The notes beneath the pieces are model-generated. The model did no database searches and was not told where the DNA came from. It saw nothing but the letters and a program-made list of their open reading frames with translations. Below, piece by piece: positions 54,978 through 64,000 of a DNA stretch of 64,000 bases. The position numbers and the translations under genes are program-made. Positions within the stretch are counted from its first letter, which is position 1. Each line of letters begins with the position of its first letter. The DNA comes from Oricola cellulosilytica (GTDB lineage: Bacteria > Pseudomonadota > Alphaproteobacteria > Rhizobiales > Rhizobiaceae), in the NCBI RefSeq assembly GCF_019966575.1, contig NZ_JAINFK010000001.1, forward strand, positions 248,001 through 312,000, given 5' to 3'.

Positions 54978-55382
54978 ATGACCGTTTTCAGGCTCGATCC
55001 CACGCTGAAGGCCGACACGCTTCCCGTCGCCAGCATCGGGCTGTGCGCGGTCCGGCTTATGAACGACCGGCGGTTCCCATGGCTGATCCTCGTGCCGCAA
55101 CGCGCCGGCGTCACCGAGATCCACGATCTGACGCCGCTCGACCAGACGATGCTGACCTTCGAGATTGCCACCGTATCGGAGCATCTGAAGCAGGTAACGA
55201 ACTGCCACAAGATCAATGTCGCGGCGCTCGGCAACCAGGTGAGCCAGTTGCACGTGCATGTCATCGCCCGCGAGACCGCCGACGCGGCGTGGCCGAAGCC
55301 GGTCTGGGGCGCCGGAACGCCTGTATGCTACCGGGATGGCGAGGCCGAAGCCTTCATCGCGAAATTCTCCGACGCGTTCTGA
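54978..55382 (+). CDS. HIT-family protein
   Basis: A 134-residue histidine-triad nucleotide-binding protein. The triad region reads SQLHVHVIARE, with Gln at the position of the first His seen in canonical HφHφH motifs. ATG 54978 gives MTVFRLDPTL. The start lies about 70 bases from the SRP RNA gene and the two are divergent. NudC follows 74 bases later. Hydrolysis of a nucleoside phosphate ester is expected, substrate unknown. Confidence 0.88.
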   Translation: MTVFRLDPTLKADTLPVASIGLCAVRLMNDRRFPWLILVPQRAGVTEIHDLTPLDQTMLTFEIATVSEHLKQVTNCHKINVAALGNQVSQLHVHVIARETADAAWPKPVWGAGTPVCYRDGEAEAFIAKFSDAF

Positions 55383-55456
55383 CCGGCGGATCCGATGGGA
55401 CGGTTTGACGGACCGCCGCCCGCGCGACTATCACTTGCGCCATCAGAGGAGCCTGC

Positions 55457-56407
55457 ATGACGACCCGACTGTCCGGCGCGCCGCATCCCGACCCGTCAAG
55501 CGAGACGGGTTTTGCGAGAAACCGTCTGCAACGCCGCTCCGAAAAGCGCTCAGCGAACAGCACGCGCGACGCCCTGAAGCACGATCACGCGCGCATGTAT
55601 CTCCTCACCGAGGGCCGGGTGCTGCTCAAGCATGACGAGGAGGTGTTCGACCCGCTGTTCGCGACAAGCGAGATCCACGATCTGGACGTCGATCTGGGCC
55701 AGTCGGTGCTGCTCGGTTTCGAAGCAGACGAAACGCCGGTTCTCGCCGCATTTTCCGGCATCGACACCAACTCGCTTCCGCATTACCTGAAAGCGATCGA
55801 TTTCCGTTCGGTCTATGTCCAAGAGCTGCTTCCGCCGGACAAGCTGGGGGCGCTGGCGCAGGCCGCGTCGCTGGTGTCGTGGAACCGCAGCCACCGTTTC
55901 TGCGCGCGGTGCGGGCAGGAAAGCGAGATCGCCGACGGCGGTTACAAGCGGTCCTGTCCCAGTTGCAATGCACAGCATTTTCCGCGCACCGACCCGGTGG
56001 TGATCATGCTGGCGGTCACGCCGGAAAACGACGCCTGCCTGCTCGGGCGCAGCGCGCATTTTCCCGAGAAGATGTATTCTTGCCTGGCCGGGTTCGTCGA
56101 ACCGGGCGAAACCATCGAGAGCGCGGTCCGGCGCGAAACCGAGGAGGAATCGGGCATCCGGGTCGGCAAGGTGGCCTATTACGCAAGCCAGCCCTGGCCG
56201 TTTCCGCATACGCTAATGATCGGTTGTCACGCGGTTGCCGAAAACACAGACATCCGCACCGACGACGAACTGGAGGACTGCCGCTGGTTTTCCCGCGAAG
56301 AGGTGCGGCTGATACTGGACAGGGAACACCCGGAGGGGTTCTGGTCGCCGCCGAACGGCGCGATCGCATCGCATCTGGTGCGCGCGTGGATGAACGAGGG
56401 GGGATAG
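55457..56407 (+). CDS. nudC: NAD-cap decapping / NADH pyrophosphatase NudC
   Basis: Nudix enzyme that cleaves NAD(H) and removes NAD caps from RNA. The 316 residues have the zinc ribbon CARCG/CPSCN (near residues 151-174) and the Nudix box GFVEPGETIESAVRRETEEE followed by the NudC tail SQPWPFPHTLMIG, which is diagnostic of the family. ATG 55457 is 74 bases after the HIT gene. Confidence 0.95.
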   Translation: MTTRLSGAPHPDPSSETGFARNRLQRRSEKRSANSTRDALKHDHARMYLLTEGRVLLKHDEEVFDPLFATSEIHDLDVDLGQSVLLGFEADETPVLAAFSGIDTNSLPHYLKAIDFRSVYVQELLPPDKLGALAQAASLVSWNRSHRFCARCGQESEIADGGYKRSCPSCNAQHFPRTDPVVIMLAVTPENDACLLGRSAHFPEKMYSCLAGFVEPGETIESAVRRETEEESGIRVGKVAYYASQPWPFPHTLMIGCHAVAENTDIRTDDELEDCRWFSREEVRLILDREHPEGFWSPPNGAIASHLVRAWMNEGG

Positions 56408-56411
56408 GCCC

Positions 56412-56960
56412 GTGACGCAGGAAAACTGGGAGAAGGACGTGCTCGATTTCTGGTTCGACGAACTGGAGGCGGAGCAGTGGTTCAAGAAGGACGAGGCGCT
56501 CGACAAAACGATCGTGGAGCGTTTCGGCGCGCTGCACACCAAGATCGCGGAGATGCCGGTTGCCGACCTCGCCAGAACGCCGCGGCGGGCGCTTGCCGCC
56601 ATCATCGTGCTCGACCAGTTCTCGCGCAACATGTTCCGCGGCTCGGCAAAATCCTTCGCCAGCGACGCCAAGGCGCGCGACCTAGCCGCGACGGTCATCG
56701 CCGCCGGAGACGACGCGGACATGACAGTCAACGAGCGCCACTTCCTCTACATGCCGTACATGCATTCCGAGACGCTGGACGATCAGGATCGAAGCTGCGA
56801 CCTTTTCAGGAAACTGGGGAAGGAAAACGGAATCACCTACGCGGAAAAGCATCGCGACGTCATAAAGCAGTTCGGTCGCTTCCCACACCGGAACGACGTT
56901 CTGGGACGCGAAACCACCGGGGAAGAGCAGCGATGGCTCGACGACGGAGGCGGGTTCTAG
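56412..56960 (+). CDS. DUF924 family protein
   Basis: A 182-residue soluble helical protein. Family motifs are VLDFWFDELEAEQWFKKD at the N-terminus, LDQFSRNMFRGSAKSFASD and a C-terminal RFPHRNDVLGRETTGEE. The start GTG 56412 is four bases after nudC. Function of the family is unknown; the fold is TPR-like. Confidence 0.9.
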   Translation: MTQENWEKDVLDFWFDELEAEQWFKKDEALDKTIVERFGALHTKIAEMPVADLARTPRRALAAIIVLDQFSRNMFRGSAKSFASDAKARDLAATVIAAGDDADMTVNERHFLYMPYMHSETLDDQDRSCDLFRKLGKENGITYAEKHRDVIKQFGRFPHRNDVLGRETTGEEQRWLDDGGGF

Positions 56961-56971
56961 AAGCGAAATTC

Positions 56972-57049
56972 AGACGTTTACGTTTACGTCAAAAAAACTT
57001 GCATCGCCCCCAGCTGCGAAATATGTCAACCTGATCGAGTTCAGTTGAC
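56972..57049 (+). promoter_or_regulatory. ACGT-type operator and inverted repeat upstream of the acyl-CoA ligase
   Basis: ACGTTTACGTTTACGTCAA (56974-56992) has three ACGT units spaced 2 bases, and the last 16 bases fit TTnACGTnnACGTnAA exactly. A second inverted repeat, GTCAAC-N13-GTTGAC, is at 57025-57049. The ligase starts at 57124. The first site matches that at 17.5 kb and LiuR-type patterns of acyl-degradation regulators; the second is of unknown use. Confidence 0.6.
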
Positions 57050-57123
57050 CTGGCGCAGCCACGGCGGATGTCCACGCATCCAGGCCCGCAGTGGCGGCCA
57101 GGTTTTTTAGGGAGGAGGCCTGA

Positions 57124-59115
57124 ATGACGACGACACCCAAGTCCACCAGCGGCAAGGCGAAAAAACCGACTGCGGCGCGGAAGACGACGACCGCAGCGAA
57201 CAAGTCCGCCGAGGGGAAGGCGAGCGGCGCGCCTGCGAAGAAGGGCACCGCGGCAAAAGCGGATGCTTCCAAGCCAGGCGCGGCGAAGAGCCCGGCTGCA
57301 AAAACGGCTCGAAGCAAAACCGCTGCTGCAAAGAGCCCGACATCAAAGTCGGCGCCATCGAAGGGTGGTACAACCAAAAGCGCTGCCGCCAAGCCGGCCG
57401 GTGCGAAAGGCGCGGCCTCCAAACGCTCGACTGCCAAGACATCGGCGAAGCCGGTCGCCAAGCCCTGGCTAAAATCCTATCCCAAGGACATGCCCGCAGA
57501 GATGGGACCGCCACGCTACTCGTCGCTGGCGCAAATGATCGACCGATGCTTCAAGGAATATGCCGCCCGGCCAGCCTTCACCTGTATGGACAAGACGTTG
57601 ACCTATGCGGATCTGGATGCCGCATCCAAGGCGTTCGCCGCGTACCTGCAGTCTGTCGGCCTGAAGAAGGGCGACCGCGTTGCGCTGATGATGCCCAACA
57701 TCCTTCAGTACCCGGTCGCCCTGGCCGGGGTGCTGCGCGCTGGCATGACCGTGGTCAATGTCAATCCGCTCTACACACCGCGCGAACTGGAGCACCAGTT
57801 GAAGGATTCCGGGGCTAGTGCGATCGTGATCCTCGAAAACTTCGCGCATACGCTGGAGCAGGTTGCCGGAAAGACCGACGTCAAGCACGTGATCGTTACC
57901 GCCATGGGCGATCTGATGGGCCTAAAGGGCCACATCGTCAATTTCGTCGTGCGCAAGGTCAAGAAGATGGTGCCGGCGTGGTCACTCCCAAACCACACGA
58001 GCTTCAAATCGGCGCTCTCGGAAGGGCGCGGCAAGACGTTCAAGCCTGCTACCGTGGCGATGGATGACATCGCTTTCCTGCAATATACCGGTGGCACGAC
58101 GGGCGTCTCCAAGGGCGCAACCCTGACGCACGGCAACGTGCTGGCAAATGTGCAGCAGAACTCCCATTGGGTCAGTGTCGCCTATGCGGCGCGCGGGAAG
58201 CCGGAGCAGGTCGTATATATGTGCGCGCTGCCGCTCTACCACATCTTCGCGCTGACAGTGAATGCGATCATGGGGATCGATCAGGGCGGCCACAACGTCC
58301 TGATTCCCAACCCGCGCGACATTCCGGCCTTCGTCAAGGAGATGGGCAAATACGAATGGAACTTCTTTGCCGGCCTCAACACCCTGTTCAACGCGCTGCT
58401 GAACAATGAGGATTTCCGCAAACTCGACTTTTCGCATGTGCGACTGGTCATGGGCGGCGGCATGGCGGTTCAGAAGCCGGTTGCCGACCGCTGGAAAGAA
58501 GTGACCGGTACGGTGATCTACGAGGGGTACGGACTTTCGGAAACATCGCCGGTGGCGACCGCCAACCGCTTCGACGAGCCCGAGTTCACAGGTACGATTG
58601 GCCTTCCCCTGCCCTCGACCGAAATCGCCATCCGCGACGATGACGGGAAGGACCTGCCGCTCGGCGAGGTTGGCGAAATCTGCATACGCGGCCCGCAGGT
58701 GATGGCCGGGTACTGGAACCGGCCCGACGAAACCGCCAAGGTGATGACCAAGGACGGCTTCTTCCGTTCCGGCGACATGGGTTTCATGGACAAGGAAGGC
58801 CGCACCAAGATCGTGGACCGGAAGAAGGACATGATCCTTGTCTCCGGCTTCAACGTCTATCCGAACGAAGTCGAGGAAGTGGCAGCCGGACACCCCGGCA
58901 TCGTCGAGGCGGCGGCTGTTGGCATGCCGGACGAGCATTCGGGTGAAGCGGTGAAGCTGTTCGTCGTGCGCAAGGACCCCAAACTATCGGTCGACGACAT
59001 CAAGAAATATTGCGCCGAGAACCTGACCAACTACAAGCGACCCAAAGCGATCGAATTCCGCGACGAGCTGCCGAAGACGAATGTCGGCAAAATTCTTAGA
59101 CGCGAATTGCGGTAG
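57124..59115 (+). CDS. Long-chain fatty-acid CoA ligase with Lys/Ala-rich N-terminal tail
   Basis: Activates fatty acids to acyl-CoA with ATP. The 663 residues have a roughly 110-residue N-terminal tail of Lys, Ala, Ser, Thr and Pro (by my count 23 Lys, 31 Ala, 2 acidic residues) before the ligase starts near WLKSYPKDMPAEMG. Core motifs: FLQYTGGTTGVSKGATLTH (P-loop), YEGYGLSETSP, SGDMGFMDKEGRTKIVDRKK and the catalytic Lys in LPKTNVGKILRREL. GGAGGAGG precedes ATG 57124 with normal spacing, so the tail is translated. It is led by an ACGT-type operator. Confidence 0.93.
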   Translation: MTTTPKSTSGKAKKPTAARKTTTAANKSAEGKASGAPAKKGTAAKADASKPGAAKSPAAKTARSKTAAAKSPTSKSAPSKGGTTKSAAAKPAGAKGAASKRSTAKTSAKPVAKPWLKSYPKDMPAEMGPPRYSSLAQMIDRCFKEYAARPAFTCMDKTLTYADLDAASKAFAAYLQSVGLKKGDRVALMMPNILQYPVALAGVLRAGMTVVNVNPLYTPRELEHQLKDSGASAIVILENFAHTLEQVAGKTDVKHVIVTAMGDLMGLKGHIVNFVVRKVKKMVPAWSLPNHTSFKSALSEGRGKTFKPATVAMDDIAFLQYTGGTTGVSKGATLTHGNVLANVQQNSHWVSVAYAARGKPEQVVYMCALPLYHIFALTVNAIMGIDQGGHNVLIPNPRDIPAFVKEMGKYEWNFFAGLNTLFNALLNNEDFRKLDFSHVRLVMGGGMAVQKPVADRWKEVTGTVIYEGYGLSETSPVATANRFDEPEFTGTIGLPLPSTEIAIRDDDGKDLPLGEVGEICIRGPQVMAGYWNRPDETAKVMTKDGFFRSGDMGFMDKEGRTKIVDRKKDMILVSGFNVYPNEVEEVAAGHPGIVEAAAVGMPDEHSGEAVKLFVVRKDPKLSVDDIKKYCAENLTNYKRPKAIEFRDELPKTNVGKILRRELR

Positions 59116-59214
59116 CAGAGAAGGCGCCGCGTCGAAATCTTGGACGGCCCCGAGAAGCGGCGCCGTCCAGTCATCGCTGGCGGTATCCGATCGATTTTCG
59201 GCGAACCTTCGCCC

Positions 59215-59439
59215 TCAGTGGCGCGGGGTTTCGCGTGGGTCGACGATATGACCCGAAACGTTGCGCTTCTTCTGCAGGAGGCGTTTCCCGGATCCATAGT
59301 AAGCAGCAATCTCATCGTCGGACATACCGAGATTCGACAAGGCCTCCCATCCGCTGCGATGTATTTCCGCCGCCATGGGGCCACGGAGATAGGTTACGGG
59401 ACGGTCGAATTCCCGCTTGAGCCGGTTCGCGCTCTGCAT
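59215..59439 (-). CDS. Small hypothetical soluble protein
   Basis: A 74-residue protein starting MQSANRLKREFDRPVTYL, with a basic N-terminus and the segment SNLGMSDDEIAAYYGSGKR. GGAGGACGTC precedes ATG 59439. It converges with the acyl-CoA ligase. I do not recognise a family. The longer open frame upstream of this start has an implausible lead. Confidence 0.6.
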   Translation of the reverse strand: MQSANRLKREFDRPVTYLRGPMAAEIHRSGWEALSNLGMSDDEIAAYYGSGKRLLQKKRNVSGHIVDPRETPRH

Positions 59440-59678
59440 GACGTCCTCCTGATCTTCCGCCGTTGCGAATTCCTCCTCCAAGATAGGCGAGGAAGATGCC
59501 AATTCGATGAAGAAAACGGGGCCGAAAAAAGATAGGGCAGAATCTTCCGCAGCGGCAATCACCGACTCACCGCGGGTCAATTCTGACCAACCAAAATTCC
59601 GCTGATGTTGCCGATCCACCAAATGGCGATAGCCCCCTGGACAAACGGGGCTTCCAACCTCGCAGCCAGGGGTGGATA

Positions 59679-60449
59679 TCAGGCGTACCAGCTACCCATC
59701 CTGACCTCGGCGGCATCGCCGACGAGGCGCGCGAATTCCTCCGGATCCTGGGTACCGCCATCGCGTCCGCGATAATGGTAGGGATAGACATAGGTGGGCT
59801 GGAACTCGATGACCGCCGAGGACGCCTGGTTCACGTCCATCGTGAAGGGCAGGTTCATGCACACAAAGGCAAGATCGATGTTCTCGAGCGCGCGCATTTC
59901 CGGGATGTCCTCCGTGTCGCCGGACACATAGACGCGGAAGCCTTCGAAGCCGAGCACGTAGCCGTTGTCGCGGCCCTCCGGGTGGAAGTTCTTGCGCTCC
60001 TCAGTCAGATTGTAGGCTGGAATGGCGTCGATGCCCAGACCGTTGAAGTCAGCGGACTCGCCGTTGGCGACCGCCGTTGCCCTGGCCTTCAGCGCATCGG
60101 GCAACATCCCGTGAACGGCCGGATTGGTTATCATCGTCGTCCCGTCCGCGAGGATACCGGACAAGGTGTCCGTGTTGTAGTGGTCGCCGTGTTCGTGGGT
60201 GATCAAGACGAGGTCAGGAGCCGGGAATTCCGAATATGCAGACACATCGCCCACGGGATCGACATAGATCACGCCTGCCGGCGTCTCCAGCACCACCGAC
60301 GCATGGGAAACAGGATGAACAGCGATATCGCCACCGGGGGTGGAGAACATGTGAGCGCCGTGCCCCTCGGCACTCGCCCTGAAAGGCAGGAAGGTGATGC
60401 TGCCGGCAGCCGCGGCAGTCACGCAGAAATGTCGTCTGGTCAGTGACAT
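59679..60449 (-). CDS. Exported metallo-beta-lactamase-fold hydrolase
   Basis: A 256-residue protein with a twin-arginine-type N-terminus (LTRRHFCVTAAAAGS) and the zinc motif THEHGDHY near residue 84, then PAYNLTEERKNFHPEG and GDTEDI. The HxHxDH pattern and downstream Asp/His fit a UlaG/RomA-like L-ascorbate-lactonase group rather than a beta-lactamase. Substrate unknown. It stands alone between a small gene and an alcohol dehydrogenase on the same strand. Confidence 0.88.
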   Translation of the reverse strand: MSLTRRHFCVTAAAAGSITFLPFRASAEGHGAHMFSTPGGDIAVHPVSHASVVLETPAGVIYVDPVGDVSAYSEFPAPDLVLITHEHGDHYNTDTLSGILADGTTMITNPAVHGMLPDALKARATAVANGESADFNGLGIDAIPAYNLTEERKNFHPEGRDNGYVLGFEGFRVYVSGDTEDIPEMRALENIDLAFVCMNLPFTMDVNQASSAVIEFQPTYVYPYHYRGRDGGTQDPEEFARLVGDAAEVRMGSWYA

Positions 60450-60553
60450 CTGGATCTCCCATTCTCGATGAACGCGACGGAATCAATGCGCGGGACGGCG
60501 AAACCGCCGCGATTTCGCCTCCGGCCCGCGCGCCGGTCTCCAGCGATAAAGGA

Positions 60554-61591
60554 TCAGAGCGATGTTACCACCGGGATTCCCGTCGCGGTAGAGTTCTCCA
60601 TTCCTGCCAGAACATCAATCGACTGTTCGAGCGTAAGCCGCTTACCAATCATCCTTTCCGGCCGCAGCCGGCCCGACGCGATCATGTTGAACGCTGCGTC
60701 GTAACGAAATGCCTGCATGCCATGGCTGCCATGCAACTCCAGTTCGAGCGCAATCACCCGCGCCATCGGGGCGGGCGGATTCCGGTGTTCGCCGAGCAGA
60801 AGTCCGACCTGCACGTGGCGGCCGCGTGTTCGAAGGCACTTGACCGAGTTCTGGAAGGTGTCGGTAGAGCCCAGCGCATCCAGCAACAGATGCGCGCCGC
60901 CAGACGAGATTTCGCGAATGGCCTTCACGGCGCTGCCGGTGGCTGCATCGACGGTGAATTCCGCTCCGAGTTTGCGGGCGAGCTTGAGCTTTTCCGCGGT
61001 GATATCGACCGCGATGACGCGGGCGCCTGCCGCGGACGCGATCATTATCGCCGACAAGCCCACGCCGCCGCAGCCATGCACCGCTACCCATTCGCCCGCC
61101 GAAACACGGCCCTTGTCGACAACGGCCCGGAACGAGGTCACGAAACGGCAGCCGAGGCTGGCGGCGGTCTCAGAGGCCATGTCGTCCGGCAAACGCACGA
61201 GATTGGCGTCGGCGTAGCGCAGCGCGACGAACTCGGCGAACGATCCCCAACCGGCAAAGCCGGGCTGATACTGATCCGGGCAAACATGCTGGTTGCCCGA
61301 GGCGCACTCCCCGCAATGCCCGCAGCCGGCGACGAAGGGTACCGTCACCCGGTCGCCATCCCGCCAGCGGCGCACATCCCTTCCAACGGCAACGACGGTT
61401 CCGGCGAGTTCGTGGCCCGGAACATGCGGCAGCGCGATCGAGGTGTCGTGACCGATCCAGCCGTGCCAATCGGAACGGCACACGCCGGTTGCCTCCACCT
61501 TGACCACGACGCCATCGGGCGACGGCTCCGGATCGGGAACCGTCTCGAGTGACGGGCGCACCCCGAATTCCCGGATGACAACTGCTTTCAT
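60554..61591 (-). CDS. Zinc-dependent alcohol dehydrogenase family protein
   Basis: MDR-family NAD(P) oxidoreductase of 345 residues. Catalytic zinc ligands are in CRSDWHG and GHELAG, structural zinc cysteines in [16 protein letters not shown], and the cofactor loop is [11 protein letters not shown]. It resembles broad class III-like alcohol or sorbitol dehydrogenases; substrate not clear. ATG 61591 gives [11 protein letters not shown], the family start. It is divergent from the alpha/beta hydrolase. Confidence 0.9.
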   Translation of the reverse strand: MKAVVIREFGVRPSLETVPDPEPSPDGVVVKVEATGVCRSDWHGWIGHDTSIALPHVPGHELAGTVVAVGRDVRRWRDGDRVTVPFVAGCGHCGECASGNQHVCPDQYQPGFAGWGSFAEFVALRYADANLVRLPDDMASETAASLGCRFVTSFRAVVDKGRVSAGEWVAVHGCGGVGLSAIMIASAAGARVIAVDITAEKLKLARKLGAEFTVDAATGSAVKAIREISSGGAHLLLDALGSTDTFQNSVKCLRTRGRHVQVGLLLGEHRNPPAPMARVIALELELHGSHGMQAFRYDAAFNMIASGRLRPERMIGKRLTLEQSIDVLAGMENSTATGIPVVTSL

Positions 61592-61764
61592 CACGTTTTC
61601 CTTCTGCGAACCGGCGGAGCGTATGAGCGCGAGCCCTCGCACACAAGCCGCGAAACGGAGCTATGAGATACGGGACCCCGAATGCCGCGTGTTGACTATT
61701 TGCCGGCCGCGTTTCTCACTGTGCCTCACCAGAATTCACGATCAGCAAGGGACGGAGTCGCACA

Positions 61765-63096
61765 ATGGACATTCTGAAAATCATACTCGCGGGCGCGGCG
61801 GTTCTCGCCTACACCTCGGTTGCCATGGCGCAGCAAATTCCCGTTCAGGAAAATCGAATTGACCTTGTCCGTCCCGACGCCCCGGAACTGGCGGCATATG
61901 GCGACACCCGGATAGGCGTCCGCACGATCGAGGCCACAAATCCCGACCAGATCGACGTCGTCAACGTGACCGGCGAAGCCGACATGCCGCGCTACGACCG
62001 TCCGCTCACGCTGGAGGTCTGGTACCCGGCGGCCGACGATGCGGAGCCTTCCGACGATGCCGCCTACCAAGTGTTCCTGCGCGACGGAAAGACAGAAGCA
62101 GACATTCACGGCAAGGCCATCCGCGACGCAGAGCCGGCCGACCTCGACGCGCCGCTGCCGGTGGTCGTCATCTCGCATGGCTATCCCGGCAACAGGTACC
62201 TGTTGTTGCATCTTGCCGAGAACCTGGCGTCGAAAGGCTACGTCGCGGTTTCTGTCGACCATACCGATTCCACCTATAACGACCAGGCAATGTTCGGCTC
62301 GACGCTGGTGAACCGGCCACTCGACCAGATTTTCGCCCTGAACGAGATCGCCCTTATGAACGAAGACGAAACGAGCTTCCTCCACGGACTTGCCGACGCT
62401 TCTAACGCCGGCCTCCTCGGGTATTCGATGGGCGGATACGGGGCGGTGATCACGGCGGGGGGGGGCGTGACGCAGGCCTCCACCGAACTGTCCTGGGGCG
62501 CGCCGGCGGGAACGCTCGAAATCCACCTGGCAGGCAGCGAGACACATGAGGAACTGATCGACGAACGGTTCAAAGCCATCGTCGCGATCGCGCCATGGGG
62601 CATGGAACGCGGCTTCTGGGACGCCGAGGGTCTGGCCGGCGTGCGCAAGCCGATCTTCTTCATCGCCGGAAGCGATGACGATGTTTCCGGCTACGAGAAC
62701 GGCGTCAAGGCAATCTACGAGGGCAGCGTGAACGCCGAACGCTACCTGCTGACATTCGACAACGCCAACCACAACGCCGCCGCTCCGATGCCCGCACCGG
62801 CCGAATCCTGGAAGCCTGTCGAAACCCTCGATTTCGTACCCTTCGACCATTATGCGGATGCCGTGTGGGACACGGTGCGCATGAACAACATAACCCAGCA
62901 TTTCGTCACCGCGTTTTTCGGAGTTCATCTGAAGGGCAACGAGGAGATGGCGGGCTATCTCGATCTGGTGGAGAATTCCAATGACGGTGTTCATGCACTC
63001 GAGGAGGACGGGACGCAGAAGCCCGAACACACCTATTGGCGGGGATTTGCCAACCGCACAGCCAAAGGACTGAGCCTGTCGAGCGCGGCCCCCTGA
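61765..63096 (+). CDS. Secreted alpha/beta hydrolase (platelet-activating-factor acetylhydrolase-like)
   Basis: A 443-residue exported protein. A Sec signal spans residues 1-22 (TSVAMAQ). The hydrolase has VVVISHGYPGN with the oxyanion loop, the nucleophile motif LLGYSMGGYGAV and an acid/His region ending NHNAAAP. Members hydrolyse esters or dienelactone-like substrates. A run of nine G (62457-62465) inside codons for Gly-Gly-Gly could be prone to slippage. It is divergent from the alcohol dehydrogenase. Confidence 0.85.
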   Translation: MDILKIILAGAAVLAYTSVAMAQQIPVQENRIDLVRPDAPELAAYGDTRIGVRTIEATNPDQIDVVNVTGEADMPRYDRPLTLEVWYPAADDAEPSDDAAYQVFLRDGKTEADIHGKAIRDAEPADLDAPLPVVVISHGYPGNRYLLLHLAENLASKGYVAVSVDHTDSTYNDQAMFGSTLVNRPLDQIFALNEIALMNEDETSFLHGLADASNAGLLGYSMGGYGAVITAGGGVTQASTELSWGAPAGTLEIHLAGSETHEELIDERFKAIVAIAPWGMERGFWDAEGLAGVRKPIFFIAGSDDDVSGYENGVKAIYEGSVNAERYLLTFDNANHNAAAPMPAPAESWKPVETLDFVPFDHYADAVWDTVRMNNITQHFVTAFFGVHLKGNEEMAGYLDLVENSNDGVHALEEDGTQKPEHTYWRGFANRTAKGLSLSSAAP

Positions 63097-63165
63097 CCGG
63101 AACGACTCACTTGAAATATCGCGCGTGCCTCCGTTTATGAGAAACGCCATATCCGGAGACCTGCA

Positions 63166-64000
63166 ATGCCCTCCAAGACAGAAGCCATCGCCGCGCTAAG
63201 AGCGCATGCCTCAACAGGTGCGCCGAATGACATGCGCGCCGCCTTTGCATCCGACGAAGGACGGTTCGCCGCGCATCACGCGGTGCTGGACGACATGCTG
63301 CTGGACTGGTCGAAGTGCCGGGTGAACACCGAGACGCTGGGCCTGCTGGAGGCGCTTGCAGCCGCGAGTAAAGTCGAGGAGCGCCGCGACCGAATGTTCG
63401 CCGGAGAGCGCATCAACGCCACCGAGGATCGCGCGGTTCTGCATACAGCGCTCCGCAATCGCTCCGGCGAAGCCGTGACGGTCGACGGGTCGGATGTCAT
63501 GTCTGATGTCAACGCGGTGCTCGCCGCCATGGCCGATTTCTCCCACGGGATCCGCGCCGGAACGCTGACCGGCTCGAATGGCGGCGCGATCACCGATGTT
63601 GTCAATATCGGCATCGGCGGATCCGATCTCGGGCCGGCGATGGCGGTTCTCGCGCTCGCGCCCTATCACGACGGTCCGGGCTGCCATTTCGTCTCCAATG
63701 TCGACGGGGCGCATATCGCCGATACGCTGGACGGTCTCGATCCGGCGACGACTCTGTTCATCGTTGCGTCGAAAACATTCACCACCATCGAGACGATGAC
63801 GAACGCGAAAACGGCGCGCAGCTGGGTCGTCAACGCGCTCGGCGAGGCCGCCGTCTCATCGCATTTCTGCGCCGTCTCCACGGCGCTCGACAAGGTCGAT
63901 GCGTTCGGCATCCCCGAAGACCGCATCTTCGGGTTCTGGGACTGGGTCGGCGGACGGTATTCGCTGTGGAGCGCGATCGGCCTGCCTCTGATGCTGGCGA
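63166..64000 (+). CDS. pgi: Glucose-6-phosphate isomerase (3' end cut off by window edge)
   Basis: Interconverts glucose-6-phosphate and fructose-6-phosphate. About 278 of roughly 540 residues are visible. The sugar-phosphate site is [11 protein letters not shown] and [11 protein letters not shown], with [13 protein letters not shown] and [14 protein letters not shown], the family signature. GGAG precedes ATG 63166. Runs off base 64000. Confidence 0.97.
   Translation, partial: MPSKTEAIAALRAHASTGAPNDMRAAFASDEGRFAAHHAVLDDMLLDWSKCRVNTETLGLLEALAAASKVEERRDRMFAGERINATEDRAVLHTALRNRSGEAVTVDGSDVMSDVNAVLAAMADFSHGIRAGTLTGSNGGAITDVVNIGIGGSDLGPAMAVLALAPYHDGPGCHFVSNVDGAHIADTLDGLDPATTLFIVASKTFTTIETMTNAKTARSWVVNALGEAAVSSHFCAVSTALDKVDAFGIPEDRIFGFWDWVGGRYSLWSAIGLPLMLA

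Noticed and set aside
57982-58938. Open frame opposite the acyl-CoA ligase
   Set aside because: Antisense shadow; no start signal.
61726-63150. 474-residue open frame opposite the secreted hydrolase
   Set aside because: The plus-strand gene has a signal peptide and GxSxG motif; the antisense frame has none.

Overview
The window reads as one chromosomal segment of an alphaproteobacterium, most likely order Hyphomicrobiales (Rhizobiales). The evidence is a gcrA gene with clustered GANTC sites upstream, an intact phoR-pstSCAB-phoU-phoB cluster, the rpmH-rnpA-yidC-yihA-argB-dapD-dapE-truA-fmt-def order, an ffs-dnaX-ybaB-recR block, TRAP transport genes and GC-rich codon use. I see no transposase, prophage, CRISPR array or rRNA operon. 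Both edges cut genes: an RND efflux pump at the left and pgi at the right. The sequence alone does not fix the genus.

Region by region. 1-6.2 kb, minus strand: argD-argF-hslO followed by an RND efflux pair (adaptor, permease). 6.2-7.1 kb: divergent control region and gcrA. 7.1-16.2 kb: the phosphate regulon on the minus strand, with a three-repeat Pho box before pstS, and a divergent ppk2 polyphosphate kinase. 16.2-18.5 kb: a membrane protein of unknown function and a nitronate-monooxygenase-like flavoprotein. 18.8-24 kb: tRNA-Thr, then a DctPQM TRAP transporter translationally coupled to an amidase. 24-29.3 kb: cheW, a DUF1330 protein, tRNA-Arg, an orphan histidine kinase, and a disulfide-oxidoreductase/TVP38 pair. 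29.6-45.5 kb: the conserved housekeeping block (ribosomal protein L34, RNase P protein, YidC, EngB, arginine and lysine biosynthesis, tRNA modification, initiator-tRNA formylation, deformylation, RmuC), interrupted by a decayed msrB, a P460-like cytochrome and several small genes. 45.5-49.5 kb: a PhnD-like protein and a membrane fatty-acid desaturase divergent from an XRE regulator, then a lytic transglycosylase. 50.3-57 kb: recR, MOSC, DMT exporter, ybaB, dnaX, SRP RNA, HIT, nudC, DUF924. 57-64 kb: a fatty acyl-CoA ligase with a histone-H1-like N-terminal tail, a secreted metallo-hydrolase, an alcohol dehydrogenase, a secreted alpha/beta hydrolase and the start of pgi.

How the genes work together. 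Phosphate sensing (PhoR/PhoB/PhoU), uptake (PstSCAB) and storage (PPK2) are adjacent. ArgB, ArgF and ArgD serve arginine synthesis, with DapD, DapE and possibly ArgD serving lysine and cell-wall synthesis. Two distant lipid or amino-acid oxidation genes, the flavoprotein at 17.6 kb and the acyl-CoA ligase at 57.1 kb, share the same ACGT-nn-ACGT operator-like palindrome, which suggests one regulator.

The most unusual items are the Lys/Ala-rich tail on the acyl-CoA ligase, the desaturase plus signal-less PhnD-like protein plus XRE regulator module, the four GANTC sites before gcrA, a terminator-like hairpin in the argD leader, and the frameshifted msrB.
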